A DNA stretch of 23,724 bases from an uncultured Eubacteriales bacterium (GTDB taxonomy: Bacteria; Bacillota; Clostridia; Peptostreptococcales; Anaerovoracaceae): contig USBT01000020.1 of the NCBI GenBank assembly GCA_900553025.1, positions 1 through 23,724 of the forward strand, written 5' to 3'. The translations under genes and the position numbers were made by a program. The notes beneath the pieces were generated by a model. It was given only the letters and a program-made list of their open reading frames with translations. It was not told the origin of the DNA and searched no databases. This document shows, piece after piece, positions 23,623 to 23,724 of this stretch (the first letter of the stretch is position 1; each line of letters begins with the position of its first letter).

Positions 23623-23661
23623 TTACGGTAGTAAATTTGATTTTCGAGAAATGACCCGTAA
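23623..23661 (-). repeat. Lone inverted copy of the 31-nt-spaced half-site element
   Basis: Read on the minus strand this is TTACGGGTCATTTC, then TACCGTAATCAGCGC, with the two half-site starts exactly 31 nt apart (23661 and 23630), as in every unit of the array at 17273-17520. Flanking similarity (TACCGTAAT...GCGC) matches the last array unit. An 8-bp inverted repeat (GAGTGTCC at 23584, GGACACTC at 23690) brackets the element. Confidence 0.85.
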
Positions 23662-23724
23662 ATTTTTCGTAAACTACTACCTATGTCAAGGACACTCAAG
23701 TGAATTTTTACGTGGTCCATAATA

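Overview
The window reads as a low-GC Gram-positive genome, most likely an anaerobic member of the Clostridia. The evidence is strong AGGAGG-type ribosome sites, a class II cobalamin-type riboswitch, an ECF vitamin transporter, lipoproteins, a sortase-type cell-wall protein, and the Firmicutes-like order prfA / ywlC (sua5) / rpiB / upp. A finer placement, for example near Mogibacterium or Anaerovoracaceae, is only a guess. Every convincing gene is on the + strand.

Layout. (1) 1-5134 is housekeeping: prfA (5' end cut by the window edge), the tRNA t6A gene ywlC/sua5, rpiB, upp and tyrS. (2) 5218-15652 is a single regulated unit: a near-consensus promoter, a cobalamin aptamer, an intrinsic terminator, then six genes. 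These encode an alpha/alpha-toroid lipoprotein, a MoxR ATPase, a DUF58 protein, a membrane transglutaminase-fold protein whose catalytic Cys is replaced by Asp, a membrane-anchored protein with a DUF4430-like C-terminus, and a sortase-type surface protein with an N-terminal DUF4430-like domain, InlB-type repeats and an X2-like domain. A strong hairpin ends the unit. (3) 15653-17100 holds a highly structured, unassigned leader RNA followed by rplM-rpsI and a terminator. (4) 17101-18890 is an accessory patch: a five-unit array of inverted half-sites with a strict 52-53 bp period, a PD-(D/E)XK-like nuclease gene, a 23-bp tandem array and a pseudogene tail. (5) 18826-23506 is a second putative vitamin operon: a DUF4430 lipoprotein, EcfT, and a 1019-residue EcfA-EcfA'-EcfS fusion. 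A lone inverted copy of the half-site element lies just beyond it.

How it fits together. Animal transcobalamin and intrinsic factor consist of an alpha/alpha-toroid followed by a DUF4430-like beta domain. Here the same two folds are split over separate surface proteins with three different anchors (cell wall, transmembrane, lipid). One set is controlled by a B12 riboswitch; a third beta-domain protein is translationally coupled to an ECF transporter. I read the window as a Gram-positive cobalamin or corrinoid capture-and-relay system. The domain calls and the riboswitch come from the sequence; the substrate and the relay are inference.

A second theme is structural. Many gene gaps and protein linkers contain their own unrelated short tandem array (9, 12, 18, 20, 21, 22, 23, 30, 36, 37-38 or 48 bp period). 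Copies have diverged in sequence but usually kept an exact period, and several arrays begin inside a stop codon.
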